A stretch of DNA of 64,000 nt from Apoderus coryli (lineage: Eukaryota > Arthropoda > Insecta > Coleoptera > Attelabidae): assembly GCA_911728435.2 (NCBI GenBank), contig OU452204.1, forward strand, positions 5,456,001 to 5,520,000, in the 5' to 3' direction. Under the pieces are notes generated by a model. The model was not told the DNA's origin, ran no database searches, and worked only from the letters and a program-made list of their open reading frames with translations. Positions 11,309-21,629 of the stretch are shown here, in pieces (within the stretch, counting starts at the first letter, position 1; every line of letters starts with the position of its first letter). The translations under genes were made by a program, and so were the position numbers.

Positions 11309-11686
11309 TTAACAAACGTTTCCAGTAGTCACTATCACAGTTTGATGGAGGATTGTTCCTGTGTGGCTGGTGGCAAGTCGATGGACAGAAATTTCAATTT
11401 CCAATTGCTTGGCAAGATCTTCTGATGTTTTAAGAATTTCAGCAGTTACTAGGTCGACATCTTCACGGTTTTCCTTCAGTACATTAAAGATTACGGTAAT
11501 ATGTTCTTGCAACTTCATCAAATCCATACTTTTTGCTTGAAGAGCATTAACTACCGTCCCGAGGATTTTGCTAGTATAATTAGAGCAACAATTAATGAAG
11601 ATTTGGTAGCGGCTGAATGTAACTTGTAGACAGATTTTCGTGTGGCGAGTTTCCTTCTGTAGATAGCCTTTCAAGTGCTTTGACAA
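11309..11686 (-). pseudogene. Possible hAT/ZMYM1-like transposase fragment
   Basis: A 125-residue minus-strand frame contains VVNALQAKSMDLMKLQEHI, a repeated helical VLKENREDVDLVTAEIL segment and AEILKTSEDLAKQLEIEI, then HRLATSHTG. This resembles the helical region before the dimerisation domain in hAT-derived ZMYM1-like proteins (a helix of the AL-x-SxxLD type followed by a long amphipathic helix). There is no catalytic motif in the fragment. The assignment is by style of sequence and is uncertain; it may be another domesticated transposase. Confidence 0.4.
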
Positions 11687-11689
11687 TCT

Positions 11690-13410
11690 CAGTGCAAATA
11701 ATCGAATGCTTTTGGATTTTTGATATCCTTTTGTTTCGCAGAGTCGTGAAAGTAGGATTACCTAAAAAAGTTTATATCCTTCACCGTTCCAATAGTGTTT
11801 CGTATGTTCGCTACAATTTTTGTGTCATTGACAACAAGATTTAACTTGTTGTTTATTTTTATTAGTTTTTTTTATTTCATTTTTCTTACTTTTCTTTTAT
11901 TGAAAAATTCTAGGGTCGTATAGGGGGATCAACAGTCCCTGCCCCTCCCTATACGCCCTTGGTTGTTAGGGTCACGGTATGTGCAGTTTTTTCAAAGAAG
12001 CAGACGACTATTTACTTCGAAATGCTTTGGTGCGAAAACTTTTGTTGGACTTTGGCTCTCAACTGCTGTTTAGTTTGGGGTTCATTCAAGTTGAATAGGA
12101 GATGGTATTTGTCATTAATGTTACTCCATACATTGTCGTTAAAAATATTTTATTAATGCTAAAAAATGGTTCGTGATGATGGGTCAAAGGGAATTACGAA
12201 AAAATTCAATCCCGTGTTTTAAAAGTCCTCTATAAGATTATAACTATTAGTTGCCGCGACTGCACTAGTAGCTTGGATTCAGTCTGGAAACAAAAACTTT
12301 GGTCTTCATCTCAGCTTTAGTTCCACCGTTGAGTCCGAGACGATGCATTGTCTTGGTCTCGAGATTTTGAATTATTTTTTTCACTATTGGGTTGCAATGA
12401 ATATTGCAACTGTTCTAGTTTTTATTAGATTATGTCTTTTACACTTATTAAGGAAAATTGATATCCTCCGTCGAAGGTTCATCCTAGCGATCATCTAAAA
12501 TATTCTGAAGAATTTGGCACTTCTGATTCTAACTGAAGTAGATGGCGACTTGTTTTAATGAACTAGCAGTAACTGGAATTGTCAGATTTCCCAAAGTGGT
12601 AAGAACCATGAGCACTTTCGTATTCATATCTTGATGAGGGTGATTCATTATGGTTGCAACAAACGAAAACTGGAGATTCCTGAAAACAATTCAAGCATTT
12701 TTTGCCATGCAAATGCTTCGTTATCTTCTTTGCCTGGAATGGAACAACCTTTAAATTTTAGATCTATCATGTGACTAATTCAATGGTCTTGAAAAAGTAA
12801 TCTATACCTAAACATTCAGGTGACGTTAATTGGTCACCAAGATCGTGCGTGTGTTTTTGGTAGGGTTGAAACTCGGAGGCCTATTCTATGAGGCAATGGA
12901 CCGATGTTCATAAGGTTCAGCTAGATCTGTTTGGAAGAGTTATTGAAAATTTATCCACTCGGATTCGTGCCACCGTGAGAAGCCACTGCGGTCATTTGAT
13001 ATTCAATGATATTATATTCCACACATAACGGTATACATAGACCTCTCAAATTAAAAAAGAATTTCGTTAATCACTCACACGCAGCAAGTTTTATTCTATT
13101 TCAATCTCAACCGATCCTTATTAAAAAGAAGGGAACACGTTCTTTTGCGAAGGTCGCAATAATATCTGGTACAAAATTTTAATATATGTGCTCCCCCTAA
13201 ACAGGTTAAAAAGGGTCAAAATATAAACTAGTTGCCAAGTGTGTAAAATGGAAAAGTTTTTAATGTTGAAGTAGGTATATCGTATATCTATTATTTTGGT
13301 CGTAGCATCTACACATTTTTCGAAACGAGGGTTAAAATATAAAAAATGTACTAATAAATTTATTTAATATTTGCAACTGGAGATAATATAACTTCCAAAA
13401 ACAACAAAAG
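11690..13410. other. Probable decayed hAT flank, no readable gene
   Basis: Long stretch on the 5' side of the hAT-like fragment (minus orientation). The composition is slightly less AT-rich than elsewhere, and short patches look coding, for example FSRWHESEW near 12960-12990 (minus). I could not assemble a supported protein. Confidence 0.3.
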
Positions 13411-13414
13411 GTCA

Positions 13415-13672
13415 TTAATACAAAGCAAACAAATATCGTCGCCTCCACAAATCTTTTATTTGCAAAAACCAATTAAAAACATACATGTATCGAGGATTTA
13501 GATCCTCATCATCAGTGTCAATCCAGTGATTATATTTTAGAGGTATTCAGTATAAAAATATCACAATTAAAAGTCAAACATTAAAACAGGTACACACGAG
13601 ACATATTTAAATATCATTTTAAATAGGTGACGTCTTGTGGAGGCGACGATATTATTTGTTTGCTTTGTATTA
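13415..13672. repeat. Inverted repeat enclosing a ribozyme-like motif
   Basis: The left arm (13415-13450) and right arm (13635-13672) are near-perfect inverses: TACAAAGCAAACAAATA...GTCGCCTCCACAA and its complement. The about 185 bp between them contain the hammerhead-like motif at 13481-13518. The arm core TGTGGAGG-YGAC recurs beside the related motifs at 43690 and 62561. Confidence 0.6.
13481..13518 (-). ncRNA. Degenerate hammerhead-like motif
   Basis: The minus strand reads CTGATGA, T, stem II GAGGAT/ATCCTC with a 4-base loop, then GATAC (expected GAAAC) and ATGTA. Stem I is ACA/TGT. The A-to-T change in the GAAA box should abolish catalysis, so this is probably a dead copy of the family seen at 43690 and 62561. 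Confidence 0.35.
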
Positions 13673-13679
13673 ACTTAGC

Positions 13680-14847
13680 ACTCCACTGAAAGTATGGACT
13701 ACTTCTTGAAATTAAAAGTTCATTAATTGGGTGTGTAGAAATATGAACTATTGTGCAAAAAAATCCCGCTAAAGCCTCTGTGATGATTTTGGACCGCTTT
13801 ACTTTTTTGTTCCTAATAAAATGACGTTCTTGAACTTGTATGTATCTGATATATATGCGATAATCTTGTTAAACTTTTTCAAATTCTGCAAATTGTATTT
13901 AAACATGGTTTCAATACGTACCTACGACTAAATTGTGATTATTTTGTGAAGTTTCCACGCTCATTACCATTAATTACCTTGTACAAAGAATAATACATTC
14001 TTTGCCCTGTATAATAGGAAAATCTTGAGCAGTGAGACATCTCGTGAGTTATATTCAAACATACCTATGTATAATTGGGTATCCATGAAGCAGTAGGAAA
14101 AAGGAATCTACACACCACTGGAGTAGCATGGTATACAACTCGTCTAACCAATGCATTAAACTTTGCGTGTTCCTCAGTAGATGGCACAAGCGGGTCCAGT
14201 TCGTTTTATTTAAGTACAGTGTGAACCAAAGTATGTGTTGCCTAAATATTATCATTGTAAAAATCACAGATCAGGGAAATTGATAGACGGCAACTCTACC
14301 TATTTTTTGAATACTGACTGACTGCAGTGCTTCGATGTGTTCCATAACTAAATCTAAAAACCGTGAAATTTAAATTATTTCTTTATTTAATTTCTTGAAT
14401 TAATTATCCCAAAAATAATGAAAATGCGGTTTTTGATTTGAATTTCATATTGCTTAGAATTAAAGCAATATTTTTAATTAAATTCAATACATTTAAAATA
14501 GAAAATACATTCAAATAATGATTATTTCATAATTATTTTTAAATATTTTCTAATAAATTTTAAGGAATTTCTTTAAAATACCATAACCAAGACTAAAAAA
14601 AAATCACTATACTTTTTTTGTTTTGTTTCAAATTCATTGGGAAATTGGGATTGTTTATTTCACGATCTATAATAAATTATTAATTTAACAAATTTATTCC
14701 ACACATAGATTATTTGGAGGGACATTTTCTCTTAGTTTAATTTCAAGATTTTTTAAAGAATTTTCAATTTCTTTTATTTATGTTATAATTTGTATCAAAA
14801 TTTTCACAAAATTGGTAAGTTTTCTCTTATGTCGGATGTATAATTTG
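13680..14847. other. No gene recognised
   Basis: Very AT-rich sequence, notably 14350-14780, with no coding signal. Confidence 0.35.
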
Positions 14848-14886
14848 TCACTGATGATGAGATGATGCATCTCGAAACATGTCTGA
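14848..14886 (+). ncRNA. Hammerhead ribozyme-like motif
   Basis: CTGATGA at 14851-14857, extra T, stem II GAGATG/CATCTC (6 bp) with an ATG loop, GAAA at 14874-14877, C, AT, then GTC at 14881-14883. A minimal stem III (AC/GT around AT) is possible. Stem I TCA/TGA is only 3 bp. All core positions are intact; the short stem I and extra base at the core-stem II junction are the doubts. Confidence 0.5.
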
Positions 14887-14889
14887 TGA

Positions 14890-16035
14890 TGATTGTTCCA
14901 GTTTAAAATTTAAACATCATTTTTTACAGTCACAATAATTATTGTTTATATACAAAAAATCTCACACACAACAACAAGGCTACCAACGTAAAATAGTATA
15001 AAAGCATAGATAAAGTAAAGTAAGAAAAACGTACCTAATTGGAATACTTCAGAAAACATAATTGTGTTGCCCAACTATCTTTGTAAATATGTAGGTTAAT
15101 TCACAACGCTGTGCAAGAAAACTGCGATAAAATGACAATATTTTTGTAACAATCATAAGCCTGAATTCATGAAAACAAAGTGAGCAATTAGGAGGAGGCT
15201 ACCGATTCATTATAGCTCATTTCTCTCGGCTTTTCTATTTCCTGGTTTTCCGCCAAGTGCCGTTAAACATCATTAGAAGTGACTTTGGTGAATGCAGATA
15301 TACAGGGTTATTCACGCCATACGACACGGAATCGTGTGGCTAAACTAATTTCATTTCCTAAAAGTTTTATTCAAGGGTTCGATAAAAATGAATTATTATG
15401 ACTACAACTTTTATTAAAGGACATCTTACCTAAACCTTATAGTTTCTTAAATATTTAAAATTTTATAAAAATATTGACATAACTGGAATGAAAAAATTGA
15501 CACCTATTCATATGTTCTTTTTAAGTCAGTCTGAATAGAGAAATATACCGACTCATCACTTGTTACGCTAAATTTAAAAAAACCCCCAATACCAGATACA
15601 GGATGTCCAATAATATAAGTTATATGAACGTAAAATTTAATATTAAATAACTTGTTTATTTCAAATGGCGCCCCGGTATATGATGTGAAAATTAGATGCA
15701 CAATGTAATTATCTGGCAAATATTATAATACTTTCCCATGGATAACTCTTGACGTTTTCGTGGAAAATGCACTTATTCATATTAGGCGAATTTTTAACTG
15801 AATCTATTAGTTTCATGTAGACCACCATGTATTTGAAGATGCAAAAATTAATTATCTATTAATAACTGTAAATTTTATTTTACTTTTTTTTATTTACTTT
15901 CAAATAATCTGTTCAAAATTCCTACCTAATAGTTGGGAATTTTTCATAAAACAATTTTTGATCTGTTTCATTTGATTTATTGTTCAAATATTTGATTTTG
16001 TCAAACTGTCAACTATTTTTAAAATTCTATATGAG
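14890..16035. other. No gene; possible MITE end at about 15302
   Basis: Non-coding. A TA followed by CAGGGTTATTCACGCC near 15302 looks like another transposon terminus without a detectable partner. CAGGATGTCC near 15599 may be a second orphan end. Confidence 0.3.
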
Positions 16036-16039
16036 CATC

Positions 16040-16550
16040 TTGGCACGACAAAGGTCAGTGGAAAATGAAACGACATAAAAGAGGCAACCATCACCGAAGA
16101 AGTTTAAGGTCACACAGTGAGCCGGAAAACTCATGGCGACCATTTTTTGGGACTAGGAAGAAATCCTATTAATTGATTATAAAGATAAACGTGTTTCTAT
16201 AACTGAGGTCTTAGAACAGTTAAAAGAAGCAATTAGAGAAAATTGACGAATGGTGTCGTGCTCCTGCAAGACGAAACTCCAGTACAGAAGAGTTGCCTTA
16301 CGCTGACTGAACCGGACCTAACCCTGAGCTATTACTATTTGTTCCCAAAAAAGAACAAAGAACTCCGCCGGATGAAATTTACGAGCGATGAAAACGTGAA
16401 GAAAGCAGCTTCGGTGTATTTTTATGGTATTTACAAGTACAAAAAATGGATTGATAGATCTGAGCAGTGTATCAATCAATATTTTGCAAAAATAAGGATT
16501 TTTAAAGTTCTACCAAAAATAATGAGTTTAGCGTAACTGTTTCTATATTA
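16040..16550 (+). pseudogene. mariner transposase catalytic-domain relic
   Basis: Plus strand: SPKKFKVTQ, stop, AGKLMATIFWD (first catalytic Asp in IFWD), LLIDYKDKRVSI, EQLKEAIREN, then after a frame change GVVLLQDETPVQKS (second Asp, family HDNAPVHKS), DLTLSYYYLFPKK (third Asp, degenerate), and FTSDENVKKA followed by the C-terminal tail. This order is the classical D,D34D mariner core. Stops and a frameshift make it inactive. The N-terminal DNA-binding half is missing or too decayed to read. Confidence 0.75.
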
Positions 16551-16864
16551 ACTAGGTACCTATTAAGACAATACATTATGAATTGAAGTAAACTAAAATG
16601 AGGTTGAGGGTATAGACCGAGGTTAGAACCCCCCATTGCCGAAAAAATAAAATTAACAAAATACAGTCGAATCTCTATATAGTGAAAGACCAAACTGTCG
16701 ACCGAAATTGCACTATAGCAAAGTGAATTATAAGAGATTTTATTAAACATTTAAAAGTTTAAATACAGAGCATGTACATAATCTACGTACGCATTACATA
16801 GGAATATAATAATTTTTGTAGTTTTGAGAAATTGCTAAATAACATTATGTTCTAGGAAAAATAA

Positions 16865-16876
16865 TCAGTTATTTTC
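16865..16876. repeat. 12-bp repeat flanking the LINE cluster (left)
   Basis: TCAGTTATTTTC occurs here and again at 21607-21618, immediately outside the LINE sequence, consistent with a target-site duplication inside the Tigger element. Confidence 0.6.
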
Positions 16877-17275
16877 AATTCCATAAACCGGCTATTTAAG
16901 CCATCAAACGAGCTACTATACAGCCGTACGCAAAGTGTATCAATAGAGGAACGACACTTAACTGCAAAGTTTGCTGGTTGTGATGAGAAAATAAGAAGAA
17001 TACATGAATATTGCGACCTCCTGAACACATTTCCCGTCTGAAATTTCCACCTGAAACTCTCTTGGAGGCTTTGCAGAGATTGCACGAACATGGCCAAAAT
17101 TAATCACTTGTCTTCTCTTTTGATTCTCTTTTTTTTTTCAAATATATTTAGGATTTCTTTAGTTACAATCAATATGTTAAAATATATTGTATTAATTTAA
17201 ATTTTGTATAGGCCGAAGGACTTCGGTCAATGGCCTTTTGTACCTAATAAAGCACGTTTTATTATTATTATTAAT
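16877..17275 (+). repeat. LINE 3' end (untranslated tail), 5'-truncated
   Basis: Ends with GCCTTTTGTACCTAATAAAG, then a short (ATT)n run at about 17263-17275, the same tail style as the LINEs at 21606, 35229 and 43560. It contains a GGCCGAAGGACTTCGGTC palindrome. It probably was a first, 5'-truncated insertion into whose tail the full-length LINE then inserted. Alternatively it is part of the 5' region of the full-length copy. Confidence 0.5.
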
Positions 17276-17572
17276 TAATGATGAAAATAAAAATGGCGAT
17301 TGTTGTTGTTGTTTATTTTGCTCTCTAAAATATTAATAAAAATTGTCGATAATATTTGATCATTAAATTTGTGTTTGGTATCTCCGGATTGCAAAAAAAG
17401 TGAGCTGTCCGTTGATCATATTATAATAACATTATTAGTGTTCTTTACGTGAATTTGAATAAAGTTTGTCTGGTTTTGATTCGATAAAAAGAGAAAGGAA
17501 TCGGAACAAAAAATTGTTCGGGCGTATACAGTTTGAGCCATAAAACCGCGCGTTGTGTGTTTTCTGTTTGCA

Positions 17573-18511
17573 ATGACTCGCAAAAAGTGTGTAGCGTGTG
17601 TTCGTTGCAACAAAAACGTTACCAAGACACAGTATAGTATAAAGTGCCAGGGAGACTGTGGTCAGTACTTCCATAAGAGTTGTACAGCGCTTTCGAACGA
17701 AGAATTTGCATCCTACGAGAAGATGACCAGTGATAGAAAGTGGCTCTGTCCAGTGTGTATTTCTACAGATGATGACGATGATGATTTGGAGGAGATTGAT
17801 GAAACTACCCCCGTCCAAAGCCCGTCATCCGCGAATCTAAAGGTGCAGGATGTTATGCAAATGTTTACTAGAAGGTTTGATGAATTTGAAAAATCATTAA
17901 ATTTTAAATGGGAGATAATTGAAGATATTAGTAAGACGTTAAAAGAGTTGCGAGACGAGAATGTAATGTTGAAGAAAGAAAATAATACAATGAAAGTCAA
18001 GATACGACAGTTAGAACAAGATATCAACGGAATTAAGAACAAAGTTAATAAGGAGGAGCTAGAAGAAAAAAAGAAACAGCTGGTTATTTATGGGTTAAAC
18101 AGCTATGTGGACCCTGTCAATGACGTTGTTAAAGTTTGTAAGAAATTAAATATAGAGGTTCAGCGTCAGGATTTTCATGCCAAAGTCTTACCTAGTAAGA
18201 AACAATGTAAACCTATTCTAGTAACTCTCAAATCGTCAGAAAAACGCGATGAAATATTAAAAGCAAGAAGAGAGAAGGGTTCTTTGGAAACAACTGAGTG
18301 TGACATGGACGGTGATAGAAGTAAGATTTATATTAATGAAGCTACCGATAAAATTATAAGACAGTTATTTTCGTTTGCTAAAAAACTTCGTGACAAGGGC
18401 TATAAGTATTTGTGGTGCAGAAACAACCAGGTATACGCGAGGGAAAGGGAGGGTGCCATCGCCATTCGAATTCGGGATGTGAGTCACGTTGATGAATTGT
18501 TTAAATTGTAA
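17573..18511 (+). CDS. LINE ORF1 protein: PHD finger, coiled coil, FP-like C-terminus
   Basis: Predicted nucleic-acid-binding partner of the retrotransposon RNP, 312 residues from ATG 17573. Residues about 5-55 form a PHD-type C4HC3 zinc finger (CVACVRC, CQGDCGQYFH, WLCPVC). An aspartate/glutamate-rich linker (ISTDDDDDDLEEID) follows, then a coiled coil at about 110-165 (heptads of L/I with E/K), then a basic C-terminal domain from about 170 (KQLVIYGLNSY, LVTLKSSEKRDEILKARR, YINEA, KYLWCRNNQVYARE). The last region resembles the C-terminal fold of baculovirus FP25K-like proteins, also seen in arthropod LINE ORF1s. A GTG 18 bases upstream is in frame but ATG is the sensible start. No stops: it could still be functional. 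Confidence 0.85.
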   Translation: MTRKKCVACVRCNKNVTKTQYSIKCQGDCGQYFHKSCTALSNEEFASYEKMTSDRKWLCPVCISTDDDDDDLEEIDETTPVQSPSSANLKVQDVMQMFTRRFDEFEKSLNFKWEIIEDISKTLKELRDENVMLKKENNTMKVKIRQLEQDINGIKNKVNKEELEEKKKQLVIYGLNSYVDPVNDVVKVCKKLNIEVQRQDFHAKVLPSKKQCKPILVTLKSSEKRDEILKARREKGSLETTECDMDGDRSKIYINEATDKIIRQLFSFAKKLRDKGYKYLWCRNNQVYAREREGAIAIRIRDVSHVDELFKL

Positions 18512-18576
18512 TGTAGTTTTTAGGCTTACTTTTTTTTTTGTGAATTTCTGGTATATTTGTTATTTTTTTTTTTGCA

Positions 18577-21351
18577 ATGGCGAAAATCGTAAATATATGT
18601 CATATAAATATTAGATCTTTAACTGCTCATTTTGTTGAATTCTGTGAATATTTTCAGTCTGAGAGCTACGACATTATAGGTGTCTCCGAGACATGGTTAA
18701 AGCCTCAAATTAAGGATGATCAAATCCATCTGGAGGGTTATAATTTTTATAGAAAAGATAGAGATGAGAGGGGTGGCGGTGTTGGGCTTTATGTAAGGAA
18801 TCACATGACAGTTGAAATAATCAATATTGATCATAATGTTGAGGGCATCTGTGTGAGACTGGTTCGCGGTGGGTTTAATATGGTGGTATGTTGTATATAT
18901 AGGCCCCCTAATGCGCTAAACAATGTTTTTCTTGATGTTTTTGAAAATGTTGTGTTGGATATGATCCCACACGGTGAGGAATTAATTATACTGGGCGATT
19001 TTAATATTAATCTCTTTGATATTAACAGCACGGTAACTTCTACATATTTAAATATAATTGATAGTCTTGGCCTGATGCAAATTATCAATGATGCAACTAG
19101 AGTTACCAGTACAAGTGAAGCGCTAATTGATCATATTATATTGTCTGAAAATTGTAGGGTGAAAAATGCTGGAGTAATTATTTTAGACATTTCTGATCAT
19201 GACTTAGTTTTTGTTACTCTTAATGTTGATATGGAACAAGATATTATTTCTCCAAGCGTTTACAGAGACTTGAAGCATGTGAACTTGGTTGCTTTGTATG
19301 ACGAGTTGCAATCCATTCCATGGGATAATATATATCACATTGACGACATTGACGGTAAAGTAGCACTTTTTAATTATAATATTACTCTATTAATGAATAC
19401 ACATGCACCTCTAAAAACCGTAAACTTTCGAAAAAAATATAAGCCGTGGATTACGGATACAATCAAAATACTATTGAACCTAAGAAATAAAGCCAAAATT
19501 AAATTTAAAAAATCTAAAAAGCGGGAACATTTTGATTATTTTAAACAACTAAGAAATTATACCAATAAAGCCATAAAACGTGAAAAAAAGGCATATTTGT
19601 CTACTTGCATGAATCTAAGTAATAAGAATATGTGGAAATCTCTTAAAAATTTGAATATTCTTAAAACATCCGACAAAAGTATACCTCAAAATCTTAACGA
19701 TGTAGAAAAACTTAATGAGTACTTTGTCAATAGTATACCATCTAACAATACTACTTCCAATGTGAGTGAATATTATGAAGGAATTGCACAAGGCATAAGT
19801 CAATGCTTGGTTTTTGAGGAGGTGTCAGAGGTTCGTGTGTCTAAGATTTTATGTAATATTAAATCTCGTGCGGTTGGCGCAGATGGTATGCATGTCAACT
19901 TCCTTATTTTTTGTTGCCCATTTGTGTTGAAGTACATGTGTCATATTATAAATTTTTGTATCAGGAAGTCTGTTTTTCCGTCTCAGTGGAGGGTTGCGCA
20001 AGTGATTCCTCTACCGAAAACAAAAAATCCCAAAGAATTTAAAGAATTAAGACCGATTAGCTTATTACCAGTTTTCTCTAAAATATTGGAAAAAGTGATA
20101 AAAGTTCAACTTTGTAAACATATAAATAAATACAGTATTTTGCCTGAGACACAATCCGGTTTTAGAGAGGGTCACAGTTGTGCTACGGCTCTACTGGATG
20201 TCACTGACCAGATTATAACGGCTACTGATAATAGTCAATGCAGTATCTTGGTACTGCTTGATTTTTCTAAAGCATTTGATACTTTAGATCACAATGTTTT
20301 ATTGATAATTTTACGTTATTTGGGACTATCGGAGAGTGCTGTATTATTTCTGTGCAATTATTTGCGAAATCGGGAGCAAAGAGTGTTACTAAATGGTCAT
20401 ATCTCTTCTACATTAAGAATTTCTAGGGGTGTGCCACAGGGATCTATCCTTGGACCTATTTTGTACAGTCTCTACACGTCACAATTTCCTAGGTTTATTA
20501 AGAATTGTTCAATGAAGATGTATGCGGATGACACGCAGCTTCTCTACTCTTTCAACCCAAATTTTATTGATTCTGGTTGCCGGATTGTTAATGATGACTT
20601 AGAAATCTTAAATAGAATTTCATTAAAACATGGTTTGGTACTTAACCCGAGTAAATGCGTCTCAATGTTGTTCGGAAGGCCAGTTGATGTTCGGAGATTG
20701 AGTGATAGCGTTATGGTCAAAATTGAAGGCACGGTATTGCCGCTTAAGTCTGAGGCGAGGAATTTGGGCTTGATTATGGATAGTCGCTTGAGGTTCGATG
20801 GGCATGTGTCGGAGTGCATAAAGAAAGCTGTGGGGAATCTAAAGTTGTTGTACAATTCACGGCACATCCTTAACATTAAGCTTAAAACCATATTATGTGA
20901 TTCCATTGTACTGTCGAATTTCAATCACTGCGACACTGTCTATGGTCCGTGCCTTACAGCTCGTACAGCACATCGTATACAAAAGATACAGAAGTATTGC
21001 TTACGTTTTATTTATGGCATTAGAAAAGGACGGCCAGTTTCACACAAACTAAAAAGTGCAGACTGGCTGGATATGAAAACCAGACGCTATGTGCATCGAG
21101 CTGCATTATACCACAAGATTATTACACTTAAACAGCCTGCATATCTTTACAGAAGAATTTCGTTTCGCACAGATGTCCACAACTTGAATTTGCGTTTTAG
21201 AGGCAGCTTAACGCCGCCTATTCATCGAACTGGTATATTTGAGAGAACCTTTACATTTGATATAGCAAAGTTATATAATGCCCTCTCCCCTCAATGCAAA
21301 GGTAGTTCAATTTCTGCATTCTCGAGGCACCTTAAGCGTAGTCTCACTTAA
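18577..21351 (+). CDS. LINE ORF2 protein: AP-like endonuclease + reverse transcriptase
   Basis: Performs target-primed reverse transcription: nicks chromosomal DNA and copies the LINE RNA. 924 residues, uninterrupted. Endonuclease at about 1-215: HINIRSL, VSETWL (Glu), YRPP, GDFNIN at 140-145, TRVTSTSEALIDHI, and SDHD at 206-209. Reverse transcriptase at about 430-700: GADGMHVNFL, RPISLLPVFSKILEKV, QSGFREGHSCATALLD, LDFSKAFDTLDH (about 561-572, first catalytic Asp), GVPQGSILGPILYSLY, and YADD at 649-652 (catalytic pair). The C-terminus continues with HKLKSADWLDM and YLYRRISFRTD, conserved in this group. All catalytic residues I can check are present. No RNase H domain. Its start follows ORF1 by 65 bp in a T-rich spacer. 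Confidence 0.92.
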   Translation: MAKIVNICHINIRSLTAHFVEFCEYFQSESYDIIGVSETWLKPQIKDDQIHLEGYNFYRKDRDERGGGVGLYVRNHMTVEIINIDHNVEGICVRLVRGGFNMVVCCIYRPPNALNNVFLDVFENVVLDMIPHGEELIILGDFNINLFDINSTVTSTYLNIIDSLGLMQIINDATRVTSTSEALIDHIILSENCRVKNAGVIILDISDHDLVFVTLNVDMEQDIISPSVYRDLKHVNLVALYDELQSIPWDNIYHIDDIDGKVALFNYNITLLMNTHAPLKTVNFRKKYKPWITDTIKILLNLRNKAKIKFKKSKKREHFDYFKQLRNYTNKAIKREKKAYLSTCMNLSNKNMWKSLKNLNILKTSDKSIPQNLNDVEKLNEYFVNSIPSNNTTSNVSEYYEGIAQGISQCLVFEEVSEVRVSKILCNIKSRAVGADGMHVNFLIFCCPFVLKYMCHIINFCIRKSVFPSQWRVAQVIPLPKTKNPKEFKELRPISLLPVFSKILEKVIKVQLCKHINKYSILPETQSGFREGHSCATALLDVTDQIITATDNSQCSILVLLDFSKAFDTLDHNVLLIILRYLGLSESAVLFLCNYLRNREQRVLLNGHISSTLRISRGVPQGSILGPILYSLYTSQFPRFIKNCSMKMYADDTQLLYSFNPNFIDSGCRIVNDDLEILNRISLKHGLVLNPSKCVSMLFGRPVDVRRLSDSVMVKIEGTVLPLKSEARNLGLIMDSRLRFDGHVSECIKKAVGNLKLLYNSRHILNIKLKTILCDSIVLSNFNHCDTVYGPCLTARTAHRIQKIQKYCLRFIYGIRKGRPVSHKLKSADWLDMKTRRYVHRAALYHKIITLKQPAYLYRRISFRTDVHNLNLRFRGSLTPPIHRTGIFERTFTFDIAKLYNALSPQCKGSSISAFSRHLKRSLT

Positions 21352-21564
21352 TTAGTATATAAATGTCTGTTTTGTATAATTTGCGTATGAAATTTTTGTA
21401 ATTAGAGAGCTATGTGTGTTGTCTTTTTGTGTATAAGGTTGAGTGTTAAAAACAGCTTGCAGACCAAGTTTGCCAGTTGCACTTCTGCCTTTTCGGGAGT
21501 GACTGTATGTTGTTTATATATACTGAGTATTGTATGAGCGATGTATATTACTTACTGAATAAAG

Positions 21565-21565
<1 letters not shown>

Positions 21566-21606
<41 letters not shown>
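21566..21606 (+). repeat. (ATT)n microsatellite tail of LINE
   Basis: About a dozen ATT units directly after GAATAAAG. This is the terminal microsatellite used by CR1-like elements instead of poly(A). Confidence 0.9.
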
Positions 21607-21618
21607 TCAGTTATTTTC
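21607..21618. repeat. 12-bp repeat flanking the LINE cluster (right)
   Basis: Perfect copy of the TCAGTTATTTTC at 16865-16876; see that entry. Confidence 0.6.
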
Positions 21619-21629
21619 TATTGAAGATT

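Larger units (their letters stand above)
17276..21606 (+). mobile_element. Non-LTR retrotransposon, near full-length (CR1/Jockey-like)
   Basis: Contains an uninterrupted ORF1 (17573-18511) and ORF2 (18577-21351) 65 bp apart, about 250 bp of 3' UTR, AATAAAG and a long (ATT)n tail at 21566-21606. Tail microsatellite, ORF1 with PHD finger, and ORF2 with endonuclease plus RT but no RNase H fit the CR1 side of the Jockey superfamily; exact clade needs a tree. The 5' boundary is not defined; the region 17276-17572 would be the 5' UTR. Confidence 0.8.

Noticed and set aside
17555..17572. Upstream GTG start for LINE ORF1
   Set aside because: A standard ATG at 17573 lies just before the zinc finger; a non-AUG start is not needed.
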